Shown: positions 49,397 through 60,514 of the stretch, piece after piece | Layout: each line of letters opens with the position of its first letter | Position numbering within the stretch: position 1 is the first letter of the stretch | Assembly: GCF_052324685.1 (NCBI RefSeq) | Contig: NW_027506875.1 | Location: 1,982,309 to 2,046,308 of the forward strand | Direction of reading: 5' to 3' | Source: Brachyhypopomus gauderio | Lineage: Eukaryota > Chordata > Actinopteri > Gymnotiformes > Hypopomidae | DNA: 64,000 nucleotides | The notes under the pieces: model-generated | Told to the model about the DNA's origin: nothing | What the model saw: the letters and a program-made list of their open reading frames with translations, nothing else | Databases searched by the model: none | Position numbers and translations under genes: made by a program

Positions 49397-52061
49397 GACG
49401 GACTCAATCGCTGAGAAGAGCGAGATTTATTGAAGGGTATACCATAATCGTCGTCGCTTAGCCAGGCAGGGTCAATCACAGGAGGGCAGTCCGTAAAACA
49501 GGCAAAGACAGGCATCACAAGACAGGGAGCACGGGAAACAGGAGAAACACGAAAACGGTCAGGCACAGAGAACAGCGATGGGACAGACACGATCACAAAT
49601 AAATTCAAAATACCGGACGAAGGACAAGGGAGACTCAGGGGCTTATATGCACAGACTTTAAACAAGGGGCAGGTGATGACAATGACACAGGGGAGTGGTA
49701 ACAAACGAGGAATCAAACCCAACGAGCAGGGCGGGACAAACAGGCAGGGAACACGGACATGAGGGAACCCAGAGTGACAGCTACGAGAGGGGGCATTGCC
49801 CTACGTGACAGAACCCCCCCTCAAAGCGTGCCACTCCGGGGCACGCAAGGGCAGACAGGACAGGGACAGCGAACACAGGACAGACCGGAGGAACAGACAA
49901 GGGGAAAGCAGGGCACGGAGACCGGGGCACGGCAGGGACAGGGGAACCAGAGACGGGCCAGGAGCCGGGCTGGGGCATGGCGATACAGGCAGGGACAGGG
50001 CGAGGCACGGGAGCAGGACCGGGAACAGACACAGGAGACGGGCCAGGGGACAGGGCAGAGGCATACACGGAGGCAAACACGGCTTGGACGACTGAGACAG
50101 GCACAGGCACAAGGTGGGTGACGACTTGGGGAACAGACATGGGGACAGGGACGGAGACGACACCACCGGGAACAGACACAGGAACAGGAACATGGACACG
50201 AACAGACACAACCACGGGGACAGGAACCAAAACAAAGCCAGGGACGGAACACGGGAGCAAGGGGGACACAGGCATAGAGGCAGGAACACGGGGCGGAGCA
50301 GACAACACACTGAGTCCAAGCCCACACGTGGGCAGCACAGTCTCTGGGGCGACAGGCGCGGCCGGGCGGCAGGCAGCGGGCACAGGCGCGGCCGGGCGGC
50401 TGCCAGCGGGCACAGGCGCGGCTGGGCGGCGGCCAGCGGGCACAGGCGCTGGCAGACGGGCAGCGGGAACAGGCAGGGTCCGCTGGCGGGCAGCGGGAAC
50501 AGGCAGGGTCCGCTGGCGGGCAGCGGGAACAGGAGCCGGCGTGGATGACCTCTCCTGGGTCGCGGGGACAGGAACCGGCGTGGACGACCTCTCCTGGGTC
50601 GCGGGGACAGGAACCGGCGTGGACGACCTCTCCTGGGTCGCGGGGACAGGAACCGGCGTGGACGACCTCTCCTGGGTCGCGGGGACAGGAACCGGCGTGG
50701 ACTGCCGACGGGCAGCGGGGACAGAAACCGGCGTGGACGACCCCTCCAGGGTCGCGGGGACAGGAACCGGCATGGATGAGACACCCTCAAGGGGCGGAAC
50801 CACCGGGCTGACGTCCTCAGGGGGCGGAACCACCGGGCTGACGTCCTCAGGGGGCGGAACCACCGGGCTGACGTCCTCGGGGGGCAGAACCGCCATACAG
50901 ACGTCATCAGGGGGCGTGGCCGCCATGCCGACGTCCTCAGGGGGCGTGGCCGCCATGCCGACGTCCTCGGGGGGCGGGACCGCCATACTGACGTCATCGG
51001 AGGGCGTGACCGCCATACTGACGTCATTGGAGGGCGTGACCGCCATACTGACGTCATCGGAGGGCGTGACCGCCAAGCCGACGTGGCCAGTGCTCCCCCC
51101 CAAAAAACACTTGGGGGTGTCATGTGGAGTAGCTGGCGGGATCAGAGGCGGTGGGTCCTCTTCCTCAGGGTCCTGGGTGAGCCTGGCAGAACACACAGAC
51201 ACACAAGCTCCTCGGTTGCTCTCTCTGCTGCGGCTCCGCCTCCCTTGAGGCGCCGGGAGCTCGCGGTGGTCAGAGAGAGTCAACCGAGGGTTAAGTGAAA
51301 ACTTGTCTGTGCGCTCAGACCGTCTGCCCGCTGCTTGCACTACAGGGGTTTTTTCCCCGTTGTGTTCGCAAAACCGGGCAGACACACAGCGCTCAGATGG
51401 AGTCTCGTCGCGAAAGCCAGTAGAAAGAGACTGCACTTTCTTTGGTCGGCGACGAGACTTCCTTGTACCCGCAGCGCCAGGGGTATTCCTGTCTCTGGTT
51501 TGTTCGCACTGAAATACCGGAGAGTCGAACCGGATTAAACCAGCCGACATCCATTCACAGTGTTTGAACTCACCAGAGTCTCGCTCTCTTGCTGTGTCCT
51601 TGATGGGTCCGGTATTATGTAACGTGGCTTGCGCCACGGAGCGAGGAGACGGACACAATCGCTGAGAAGAGCGAGATTTATTGAAGGGTATACCATAATC
51701 GTCGTCGCTTAGCCAGGCAGGGTCAATCACAGGAGGGCAGTCCGTAAAACAGGCAAAGACAGGCATCACAAGACAGGGAGCACGGGAAACAGGAGAAACA
51801 CGAAAACGGTCAGGCACAGAGAACAGCGATGGGACAGACACGATCACAAATAAATTCAAAATACCGGACGAAGGACAAGGGAGACTCAGGGGCTTATATG
51901 CACAGACTTTAAACAAGGGGCAGGTGATGACAATGACACAGGGGTGTGGTAACAAACGAGGAATCAAAACCAACGAGCAGGGCGGGACAAACAGGCAGGG
52001 AACACGGACATGAGGGAACCCAGAGTGACAGCTACGAGAGGGGGCGTTGCCCTACGTGACA
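49397..52061 (-). mobile_element. non-autonomous LTR retrotransposon I
   Basis: Direct repeats of about 415 bases at 49397-49811 and 51647-52061 differ at only a few positions (for example GAGTGG/GTGTGG near 49694/51945). On the minus strand each LTR begins TGTCACGTAGGGCAA and has an AATAAATCTCGCTC polyadenylation region. A purine tract (TGAGGGGGGG) lies before the 3' LTR. No reverse transcriptase, protease or integrase is present; the interior holds one Pro/Thr-rich frame. The left LTR stops abruptly at the tandem repeat, and no target duplication is visible, so the 3' edge may be truncated. Confidence 0.88.
49781..51550 (-). CDS. Pro-rich repeat ORF of LTR element I
   Basis: A frame open from the 5' LTR; the first Met inside the body (MSAGLIRFDSPVF, at 51550) gives 589 codons. 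The N-terminal part is basic (GTRKSRRRPKK). The centre holds about eleven copies of a 10-residue unit (VPPPEDVSPV / VTPSDDVSMA), then copies of VPVPATQERSSTP. The C-terminus is Pro/Val-rich. No known domain is recognised. Open frames here could simply follow from the tandem structure, so translation is uncertain. The protein may stand in for gag in a non-autonomous element. Confidence 0.4.
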   Translation of the reverse strand: MSAGLIRFDSPVFQCEQTRDRNTPGAAGTRKSRRRPKKVQSLSTGFRDETPSERCVSARFCEHNGEKTPVVQAAGRRSERTDKFSLNPRLTLSDHRELPAPQGRRSRSRESNRGACVSVCSARLTQDPEEEDPPPLIPPATPHDTPKCFLGGSTGHVGLAVTPSDDVSMAVTPSNDVSMAVTPSDDVSMAVPPPEDVGMAATPPEDVGMAATPPDDVCMAVLPPEDVSPVVPPPEDVSPVVPPPEDVSPVVPPLEGVSSMPVPVPATLEGSSTPVSVPAARRQSTPVPVPATQERSSTPVPVPATQERSSTPVPVPATQERSSTPVPVPATQERSSTPAPVPAARQRTLPVPAARQRTLPVPAARLPAPVPAGRRPAAPVPAGSRPAAPVPAACRPAAPVAPETVLPTCGLGLSVLSAPPRVPASMPVSPLLPCSVPGFVLVPVPVVVSVRVHVPVPVSVPGGVVSVPVPMSVPQVVTHLVPVPVSVVQAVFASVYASALSPGPSPVSVPGPAPVPRPVPACIAMPQPGSWPVSGSPVPAVPRSPCPAFPLSVPPVCPVFAVPVLSALACPGVARFEGGFCHVGQCPLS

Positions 52062-52072
52062 GTGCTGATCAT

Positions 52073-54386
52073 TGTGACGGTGGGGTCGTGGTGAAGGATG
52101 AGACACGGATCCCTCTTGTGGCGACAGACGTCACTTTTATTGTAAACAGATAATTGTGCAATAGCGCACGAGAAACCGCAACACAACGCACACAACGTGT
52201 AGACTGTAGACAACGACGAGCACAGGACACTGCGCGAGCGCACATTAAATAGACAGACCACATTAGCCCCACGTGATTACGAGACGATTTACAGGTGAGA
52301 CAGATTATCACGCGACATAGCCCTCACCACCGGAGTTCCACAGACGCAGACAAAGCACGTGGACTATGTATACACACGCCCAAAAGGGAGGGGCCGGGGT
52401 CCTCAACGTGACAGACGCCCCCTCCAAGGGCACTACCCGTCCCGGGGTGCCAACAGGACCGAGTGCTCCGAACCCACGACGATGGGCGGATCCGACGCGC
52501 TCAGTCCTGCGTCTGGGAGGTGACCGCCCTCGGGGAAGTGTCCGCCACGGACCGCCTAGAACACCCTCCCTGGGAATACAGGGGAAAAGACGTTAGACAA
52601 ACACAACGGAACATATACAAACACACAAACAGGCACGCTTACACACATAGGGGGAAGAGGGGAAGAGGGGGTTTGGTAAACATACGGGTAGACTTACGAA
52701 CACAGGCACACACACACATGAAACAGGCGCCAGGCTGCGCGCCAGAAGGAGAGCGATGAGGGGAGAGAGATCGGGAGCCACTGGTGCTGCAGGCGCTGCG
52801 ATGGGCGGTGCTCCTCCTGCCCTTGCTGCAAACCCTCCACCGGGCGCAGCGCGGCTGGCGGATGCGCCTGGTGCAGCGCGGTTGGCCGACGCGCCAGGTG
52901 CAGCGCGGTTAGCCCCACCCCTCGGTGGGCCGTACGGGAAACCCCCCTCGCCCGGGGATCTCCCTCCGGACCTGGCAGTGGGAGTGGCTTCCTCCGCTTC
53001 CATCTCCTCGTCACTGCCACGGCTCCAGCTCATGGGCTGCCCCGAGCTGCCACCCTGGGAATAGTCCATGTCGCTGGCTGGGGAGCGCTCGGGAGATGAG
53101 CCCGCCTCTGGACTCCTCCTCTTCACCGTCTCGACTGACAGTTCCGAGGGGGGAGGGCTCTCCTCCTCCGTGTAGGAGCCCTCGGACGGAGGGTAATCCC
53201 CGTTTTCCTCTTCCTCCCCACCGTCCTCCTCGGGGTAAGCAGAGCACTCCGACAGGGGGTACTCCTCCACGCCATACTCTTGCTCCTCGCCTTCCTCCAC
53301 GGTGGTAGAGGGACCTACGGGCGGAGGGAGGTAGTCCTCTTCCTCGGACTCCTCCTCCTCCTCTTCCCCGTAGTCCACCGTGGAGGCGTCGTATAACGAC
53401 GGAGGGTAAGCTTCCTCCTCGTCCTCTTGCTCCTCCTCCTCGCCTGAGGAATCCCCCTCCCCAAACTCACTCTCGGGGGTCCTTTCCACCCCGCAGAGCG
53501 CGAAGGAGCCTACCCGCAGGGGTGAGGGCTCCCTGGATGTAGAGGGGTTGTACTCCCTCCAAAGCCGCACCGCCTCCTGGCGGAGCTTCTCCGCCGCCTC
53601 TGGGTCGTGGTGCACCCACGCCTGTCGCAGCAGGGACGCACAGACTGGGTCTGTCTCCAGCTGCTCCTGCGTGGGTCCGATCTTGTGGCGCGGGGAGGAG
53701 TCCCCCTCGGACTCGCCCTTTGGTGTCGTCCCTGTCCCGTATAGCTCGGGGACGTTAACCCGTATGGGCGAGAGCTCTCGTGGAGGCGCGGAGCGTCTCT
53801 CTTGCCACACCCGCGTCGCTGTCTTGCAGTACTCCTCCGCCAACTCTGGTATGGAGGTCTCCCGAGCCGCGCACAGTAGGTAGGCGCACTCGGGGTCCCG
53901 CTTCAGCTGCGCCAGAGTTGGCGTAGAGTCGCGGCGCGGGGGGGAGGATGAAGCGCGGTGACACCGCTTACTCGGGCGAGTTGCCTTCTTCGGCCTGGTT
54001 GCGTAGCCCGGCATGGTCCTGGTGTCTCTGGTCGGCTCGTCGTTCTGTGACGGTGGGGTCGTGGTGAAGGATGAGACACGGATCCCTCTTGTGGCGACAG
54101 ACGTCACTTTTATTGTAAACAGATAATTGCGCAATAGCGCACGAGAAACAGCAACACAACGCACACAACGTGTAGACTGTAGATAACGACGAGCACAGGA
54201 CACTGCGCGAGCGCACATTAAATAGACAGACCACATTAGCCCCACGTGATTACGAGACCATTCACAGGTGAGACAGATTATCACGCGACATAGCCCTCAC
54301 CACCGGAGTTCCACAGACGCAGACAAAGCACGTGGACTATGTATACACACGCCCAAAAGGGAGGGGCCGGGGTCCTCAACGTGACA
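52073..54386 (-). mobile_element. non-autonomous LTR retrotransposon II, complete
   Basis: LTRs of 341 bases at 52073-52413 and 54046-54386 are nearly identical. On the minus strand they run TGTCACGTTGAGG to CCACCGTCACA, with canonical TG...CA ends. A perfect 5-bp target duplication atcat flanks the element (52068-52072 and 54387-54391). A purine-rich GGAGGGGGCG lies just before the 3' LTR. The 1.6-kb interior encodes a single acidic protein and no pol. Mobilisation would need enzymes from another LTR element. Confidence 0.95.
52593..54014 (-). CDS. acidic ORF with duplicated module, LTR element II
   Basis: 473 residues from MPGYATRPKKATRPSK, the first ATG after the 5' LTR. The basic N-terminus is followed by two related modules of about 78 residues (about 32-109 and 114-191). 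Each runs PTxxQLxxDPxCAxLL, a WQE/WRE helix, a RELSPIRV/REPSPLRV motif and an ESEGDSS-type acidic end. Then comes a strongly acidic Glu/Tyr/Pro region (about 195-320) with repeated EEEE runs. Next is a Ser-rich part, then ANRAAPGAS repeats and a hydrophobic tail containing CVCVPVFVSLPVCL. I do not recognise the family. It occupies the gag position, and the module could be a domain for particle binding or nucleic-acid packaging, but that is speculation. Confidence 0.6.
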   Translation of the reverse strand: MPGYATRPKKATRPSKRCHRASSSPPRRDSTPTLAQLKRDPECAYLLCAARETSIPELAEEYCKTATRVWQERRSAPPRELSPIRVNVPELYGTGTTPKGESEGDSSPRHKIGPTQEQLETDPVCASLLRQAWVHHDPEAAEKLRQEAVRLWREYNPSTSREPSPLRVGSFALCGVERTPESEFGEGDSSGEEEEQEDEEEAYPPSLYDASTVDYGEEEEEESEEEDYLPPPVGPSTTVEEGEEQEYGVEEYPLSECSAYPEEDGGEEEENGDYPPSEGSYTEEESPPPSELSVETVKRRSPEAGSSPERSPASDMDYSQGGSSGQPMSWSRGSDEEMEAEEATPTARSGGRSPGEGGFPYGPPRGGANRAAPGASANRAAPGASASRAAPGGGFAARAGGAPPIAAPAAPVAPDLSPLIALLLARSLAPVSCVCVPVFVSLPVCLPNPLFPSSPYVCKRACLCVCICSVVFV

Positions 54387-54694
54387 ATCATAAAATTTGA
54401 ATATCATGAAAAAGTTTATTTATTTCTGTAATTCCATTCATAAAGTGAATAGTGTATATTATACTCATTCATTACACACAGACTGATATATTTCAAATGT
54501 ATATTTGTTTTAATTTGATGAGTATAACTGACAACTAATGAAAACCCCAAATTCAATATTTCAGAAAATTTGAATATTACTTAAGATCAATACAAAAAAA
54601 AAGGATTTTTAGAAACACTGGCCATCTGAAAAGTATGAACATGAAAACTATGAGCAGAACTCAGTACTTAGTTGGGGCTCCATTACCTGAATTA

Positions 54695-55320
54695 CTACAT
54701 CACTTCTACATCATTGGGGTGTTTTCTTCCCAATACACCATAGATGTTCTCTGGGTTTAAGGTCAGGCGGGTTTGCTGGCCAAGAACAGGGACACCATGG
54801 TCCTTAAACCAGGTACTGGCAGCTCTGGCACTGTGTGCAGGTGCCATGTCCTGTTGGAAAATTATATTTGCATCTCTATAAAGTTGGTCAGCAGCAGGAA
54901 ACATGAAGTGCTCCAACATAACATAACGTTAGATCACTCAGCAGCAGACCGGACCTGTTTGTCTTTAGCCCAGGTCTCTTGTTCAAGAGCTTTGACACTA
55001 GGGATGTCACAGCTAAAACCCTCGTCTTCATACGCCTGTGTGTGGTGGTTCTTGAAGCTCGGACTCCAGCTGCAGTACAGTCTTTGTGAATCTCCCCCAA
55101 GTTTTTGAATGGGTTTTGTTTCACAGTCCTCTCCTGGGTGCAGTTATCACTATTGCTTGTACACTTTTCCTTCCCTTCTCCTCTCTATTAATGGACACAG
55201 AGTTCTGTGAACAGCCTCTTTATCAATGACCTTTTGTGTCATTCCCTGCTTGTGTAAGGAGTCAATGGTCGTCTTTTGGACAACTGTCAAGTCAGCAGGC
55301 TTCCCCATGATTGTGCAGGG
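54695..55320 (-). pseudogene. Tc1-type transposase, broken
   Basis: Three pieces in order on the minus strand. The N-terminal part starts MGKPADLTVVQKTTIDSLHK (55310 side). A middle piece, NPFKNLGEIHKDCTAAGVRA and TTTHRRMKTR, follows (55110-54990). The C-terminal catalytic piece is DANIIFQQDMAPAHSARAAS then TWFKDHGVPVLG (54870-54770), containing the second Asp of the DDE triad. The PDLNPIE motif is corrupted. Several frameshifts and deletions; inactive. Confidence 0.85.
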
Positions 55321-55444
55321 TGTTTTAGTGTGCCACCAGGTCTTCAATATTGAAGCTTTTTACAATATTCTAAATTTTCTGAGATACTGAATTTGGGGTT
55401 CTCAGTTAGAAATCAATCATCAAATTAAAAAAAATAAACACTTG

Positions 55445-56122
55445 TGTAACGTTTACCAGAGGCAGGGGTGATACAATTGCAAATAAAGTAATACTTATTA
55501 AAAGGAGAGTGACAAAACACTAGAGTGAAACACAGAATACAGATTGGAACAATACTAAACAATGAAGGGCTAATACTACAGAACGGGACTACGAGACAAC
55601 TAGGAAAAGTCAACACACATGGGAACATTACTACAACACATGAACTTAAAGGGGAGAAACATAATATAACAAGCGGAGTAGCGACTAACGGAAAATAGAG
55701 AAATGAGTGACTAAACAGACCATGGAGGAACATAACTAAACGAGACTACAGGGAAACATGACCAGTGTAAAACACAATGAAAGGGAAACTAACAATACCA
55801 TACAACTTTGACCAGGACAGACTACGCGGAGCGGGGAGGTATGGCAATGAGGAGAAAACATACTACAAAGGAAATAGGAGACAATAGGAGAACATGCAGC
55901 GTGATCAGAAATACAAAGAACAGAGCAAGAAAACAAGGAGGAACTCGTGTACAATGACCGATGAGGGTAGACAGGGCAGGGGAAACTAAATACACAACAA
56001 CCAGGGAAGAAAACCAGACACAGGTGCGAACACTGAGGATGGGGGCGTGGCAGACAGTAGGGAAACCAAGGAAACGGGGAAGCTAGGCGGGAAAAGGGAG
56101 GATGGCGGAGCTGGACGTGACA
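55445..56122 (-). mobile_element. solo LTR in the Tc1 right end
   Basis: Begins TGTAACG and ends CGTGACA on the plus strand, that is TGTCACGTCCAGC to CGTTACA on the minus strand. A perfect 5-bp duplication acttg flanks it (55440-55444 and 56123-56127). No internal sequence remains. Its TGTCACGT end is shared with LTR elements I and II, which lie in the same orientation. Confidence 0.9.
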
Positions 56123-56185
56123 ACTTGAAATATATCAGTCTGTGTGTAATGAATGAGTATGATGTTCTAATTTTGACGGCTGTAT

Positions 56186-56877
56186 GTTATTTAGTTCTAG
56201 TATAACTCTTTAATTCAAGGTGGCCACCAGTGTGCTAGGTAATACATTCAAAACACACTAGTCTAGAGTGCACATGGTACCTTCATAGATAAGGATAATT
56301 AATTTTTTTATCTTTTTAAAATGAGTATTTACATGTAGGCACTGATTTTGTATTTTGAACAGCAAACATTACAGATGACATTCAGTGACTGACCAATCAG
56401 TGATCACTGTTTGAACTTTTATTTGCTTTAAACTGACAAGTGTATGACAGGGAAGTGTTAGTATTCTCAGACACCACTGCAAACTTCTCAAACTCTTCTC
56501 AAATTCTTCTCAAAGTATTCAGCTGCATGGAATGGTTAGGCCCATAGATCATGTGGTCTGTATATATGTGTTAAGTATATAGTTTGATGAAATATCTAAT
56601 TTAGTGCTAGGTCTAGTGGAGAAGTGTACTGTGAACTGTGAAAATAAGATTTTCACTGAGCTCTTCTTTGTGCTGAAGTCTTCTTTCAAGTGGAACGTAA
56701 TGTTGAAAATGGTATAAAAATTAACAACTTTGTGTGTGTGTGTGTGTGTGTGCGTGTCTGCTTTTGTGTGTGTAAGCGTGTGTAGGGGAATGTGTGTGTG
56801 TGTGTATTTGTGTAAAGCTGGGAAACCTCTTTGTAAAGCTGGAAAACCTTCAAACATGATGTAAAGCAGAAGGAGGC
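56186..56877. other. camk2a intron 2, mostly single-copy
   Basis: Contains a GT tract (56731-56760) and a second GT patch (56789-56810). Nothing coding recognised. Confidence 0.4.
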
Positions 56878-57188
56878 AGTGTGGTGATGTCCACCATGAC
56901 AGACACGTGTGGTGATGTCCACCATCAAGGACACGTGTGGTGATGTCCACCATCAAGGACACGTGTGGTGATGTCCACCATCAAGGACACGTGTGGTGAT
57001 GTCCACCATCAAGGACACGTGTGGTGATGTCCACCATCCCAGACACGTGTGGTGATGTCCACCATCCCAGACACGTGTGGTGATGTCCACCATCCCAGAC
57101 ACGTGTGGTGAAGTCCACCATCGCAGATATGTGTGGTGAAGTCCACCATCGCAGATACGTGTGGTGATGTCCGCCATCACAGACACAT
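56878..57188. repeat. 28-bp minisatellite
   Basis: About 11 copies of CGTGTGGTGATGTCCACCAT plus CAAGGACA or CCCAGACA. Confidence 0.95.
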
Positions 57189-59250
57189 CACACACACACT
57201 TGAACGCTGATACTGATGACATACAGGAATGTGTCAGCCAAGGAAATACAGGGAACCTGCATCTGTGAAACACTACACTCACTGAACATTCACTCAGTGT
57301 GATTCCACCATTCTGACTGAAATCTCTGAGCTTCAGAGTCTTAGTTATTTATAAGACATTGCGTTCTCGGTTTAGCTGTGGAGAGTTTTCATCAAATTGA
57401 AGAAGTGTGTGCGAGGGTTTGTTCTTTTCTTTTGTTCACTGTACATGGAGACCCATCCAGTGGGTCTGTGGCTGTGTGGGTCTGATCATCTGTCACAGGA
57501 ACAAGACTTGTTTAGTTTACAACACCTTCTCGGTACAATCCATGCATAGACACCCTCTCCCACACTCACCCACACTCATGCTCTATATATTGCCTTATGA
57601 CAGTTCTTTGAATATCTGTTTGATTGTTCATTTGTTCAGCGCACTACAGTCTGCCTGCTGTGTGCTTTAACTCAGTATAGAGCACCGTTTCATTACAAGA
57701 ACTAAATATAACTTAGTTTTGGGAGAATGTGTGTAGTGTGAGTTTACAGGAGCTTATAAGACTTTACAGGAGTTTACAAGAGTTTACAATAGTTTACAAG
57801 AGCTTACAGTTTTGAAACACTTCAGTATGTAAAGCAGCAAGTCTGTCATTTTTTAATACAGTGTAACATGTCAAGGACCATGAAATCATAAAAAAAAACA
57901 GTTTCAATGTGACTTAAAATACAATTACCGCTAACTTTCATTTGTTATATAGACATTGAGGGCCTTTGAGGGGACAGTGTGGACATACACTGACCAGTGG
58001 CCCGGTGCCTTGCCCACATCTGTCCTAGCACCTGTCCCCTCAATTTTAACTACACCATAGTATCACACACTACCACACATGCATATACACCTACACACAA
58101 CACAGCACTGGGGGTGGAGGGGTGGGAAGGCCTTCCTACACCTGTTTCCTGCTCCCTGCCGGGGCGGGGGTGGGTCGCTAGCGCGGGGCTGGGCTGGGGG
58201 CGTCCTTGGGCTGCTGCCGATCCTTGCTGGTCCAGCCATTTGCCCCCGCCGCGGAGAGTGTGTTAGTTTGGATGTACGTGTGTCTTTGTCCTTGTCTCTT
58301 TTTGTATAGGTAGATTAATGAGTACGTGTTGGGGGGGGGGGGTGTATATATGGGTATGTGTGTGTATATTGGGGTGAATGTGTAAGTACATTTGTGGGTG
58401 TATATATGTCCATAAGAGTGTATATGGGTGTGGGTGAATGTGTGTAGGAGTGTATGTGCGTGTAGGTGTATATGTGTGAGGGTCTATATATGAGGGTAAG
58501 TTTGGGTGTGTGTGTGTATACGTATGTGTATAGGGAGGTATGTAGGTGTATACATGATAAGGGTGTATATAAGGGGGTGTGTGTTTGTATGTAGGGGTGT
58601 ATATATGGGGGTGAATGTAAATAAGAGTTTGAGTGTATGTGTGAGGACAGCTGGTTCTGGGTCGGGGGGCTGTCCGCCGGCGGAAGAGGGAGCCTCTGGG
58701 GGAATGTTGTCACAGCTTTCTACCCTTGCTAGCAAGTACATTCTGTACATTCATCCTATGTTGCACTTTTGTGTTGCACATAAACACACACATACACATA
58801 CATCACAGACATTTGTGCTATATGTCTTGGGTACACTTTCTGCTCTACTTACATAAACACACACACTCACACACACACATACATCACAGACATTTGTGCT
58901 ATATGTCTTGGGTACACTTTCTGCTCTACTTTGCAGTGGTCATTTGAGCTGGTTGTTTTTTTTGTTTTTCTGTCTTTTCCCTTTTTATTCTTTCTCTCCC
59001 CCCTTTCTTTTCCTCTCTTTTCTATATTCTATATACTTATGGTCCACCTAACCCCAATAATTATCACTTTGCACTATATTATACAGAATTGGATGGAGGG
59101 GGTGGAGGTGGGCCACAAAAAAAAACATTTTAATTTGTTATAAATACATGTAGCTACACAATTACAGATATATCCGTAATATCATTTATGTTCTCTGTCT
59201 TTAAACTCCCAGTAGACATTTTCTGATTGTTGGTCTGCACCTACCTTATC
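57189..59250. other. camk2a intron 2, with a ~75-base tandem duplication
   Basis: Segments 58780-58850 and 58851-58930 are near-identical (shared CATCACAGACATTTGTGCTA and TGTCTTGGGTACACTTTCTG). GTGTATATATGGG-type degenerate repeats occupy 58340-58630. No exon was recognised. Confidence 0.6.
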
Positions 59251-59254
59251 TCTG

Positions 59255-59690
59255 CCATAGTACTACTACTGTACTACCATACTACTACTGTACTACCATA
59301 ATACTACACCAACACTAGCATACTAGCATACCCCATCACCCCATCATTATTCTAATACTATAGTTACTACCTAATACCCCAGCACTACCATAACATCACC
59401 CCATCATTACTTTAATACTATAGTTACTAATACCCCATCACTTGCATACTATTACCCCTTCAGTACTATACTACTATCCCATTACTACCATACTACTACC
59501 CCATCACCACCCCATCACTACTATGCTATTACCTGTTCATTGCTATATTACTACCAATCACTACCCAATCAATACCATACTACTACCCTATCATTACCAT
59601 ACTACTACCCTATCAATACCATACTACTACCCTATCATTACTATACTACTACCCTATCATTTTTATACTACTGCCCCAATATTACCGTGT
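59255..59690. repeat. CTACTACC-rich degenerate repeat
   Basis: Loose tandem of CATACTACTACCCTATCATTA-type units of about 21 bases. Confidence 0.85.
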
Positions 59691-59737
59691 TCATGTCTTG
59701 TTGAAAATGATCCAAGCAGTGGTCCTGTGCTCAGACC

Positions 59738-59920
59738 AGTGATGAACATGTAGGGGCCATCAGACACTGACCAGTGATGAACATGTAGGGGCCATCTGAC
59801 CCTGACCAGTGATGAACATGTAGGGGCCATCAGACCCTGACCAGTGATGAACATGTAGGGGCCATCAGACACTGACCAGTGATGAACATGTAGGGGCCAT
59901 CAGACACTGACCAGTGATGA

Positions 59921-59927
<7 letters not shown>
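59738..59927. repeat. 35-bp minisatellite
   Basis: Five and a half copies of CCAGTGATGAACATGTAGGG plus GCCATCAGACACTGA. Confidence 0.95.

Positions 59928-60014
<87 letters not shown>
59928..60014. repeat. (TA)n microsatellite
   Basis: About 42 uninterrupted TA units. Such tracts extrude cruciforms readily. Confidence 0.95.
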
Positions 60015-60016
<2 letters not shown>

Positions 60017-60177
60017 GGTGTCCAATCAAGCATGCTACAGATGGCAACAGATGGGCCTCTAAAATACATTTATAAGACCAGCATTAAAATAATGCAACTT
60101 ATTCTTCGTAATAATAAATAATCTTCCTGTATAGATGAAAAATTACAGACTTTGTCAGTGCATATTATCTTTTGACA

Positions 60178-60510
60178 TAGTATAATTGATGAATAGCATT
60201 ATTGTGTAATTGGTGAATAGCATTACTGTGTAATTGGTGGACAGCATTATTGTGTTATTGGTGAATAGCATTACTGTGTAATTGGTGGACAGCATTATTG
60301 TGTAATTGGTGAATAGCATTACTGTGTAATTGGTGGACAGCATTATTGTGTAATTGGTGGATAACATTACTGTGTAATTGATGAATAGCATTACTGTGTA
60401 ATTGATGAATAGCATTACCGTGTAATTGATGAATAGCATTACCGTGTAATTGGTGGATATAGCATTATTGTGTAATTAGTGAATAGCATTATTGTGTAAT
60501 ATGTGAATAG
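60178..60510. repeat. 24-bp minisatellite
   Basis: About 14 copies of GTGTAATTGGTGAATAGCAT plus TATT or TACT. Confidence 0.95.
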
Positions 60511-60514
60511 CATA

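Larger units (their letters stand above)
54392..56185 (-). mobile_element. decayed Tc1-type transposon
   Basis: The left inverted-repeat region (54392-54500: AAATTTGAATATCATGAAAA, then TTACACACAGACTGATATAT) has its complement on the right (56126-56180: GAAATATATCAGTCTGTGTG, then TTCTAATTTT). These are the ends of a common fish Tc1 family. The right arm is shortened and is interrupted by a solo LTR. A broken transposase lies between. Confidence 0.8.

Noticed and set aside
49977..51248. 423-codon plus-strand Gly/Thr-rich frame
   Set aside because: Antisense of the LTR element I repeat ORF; low-complexity product with no domain.
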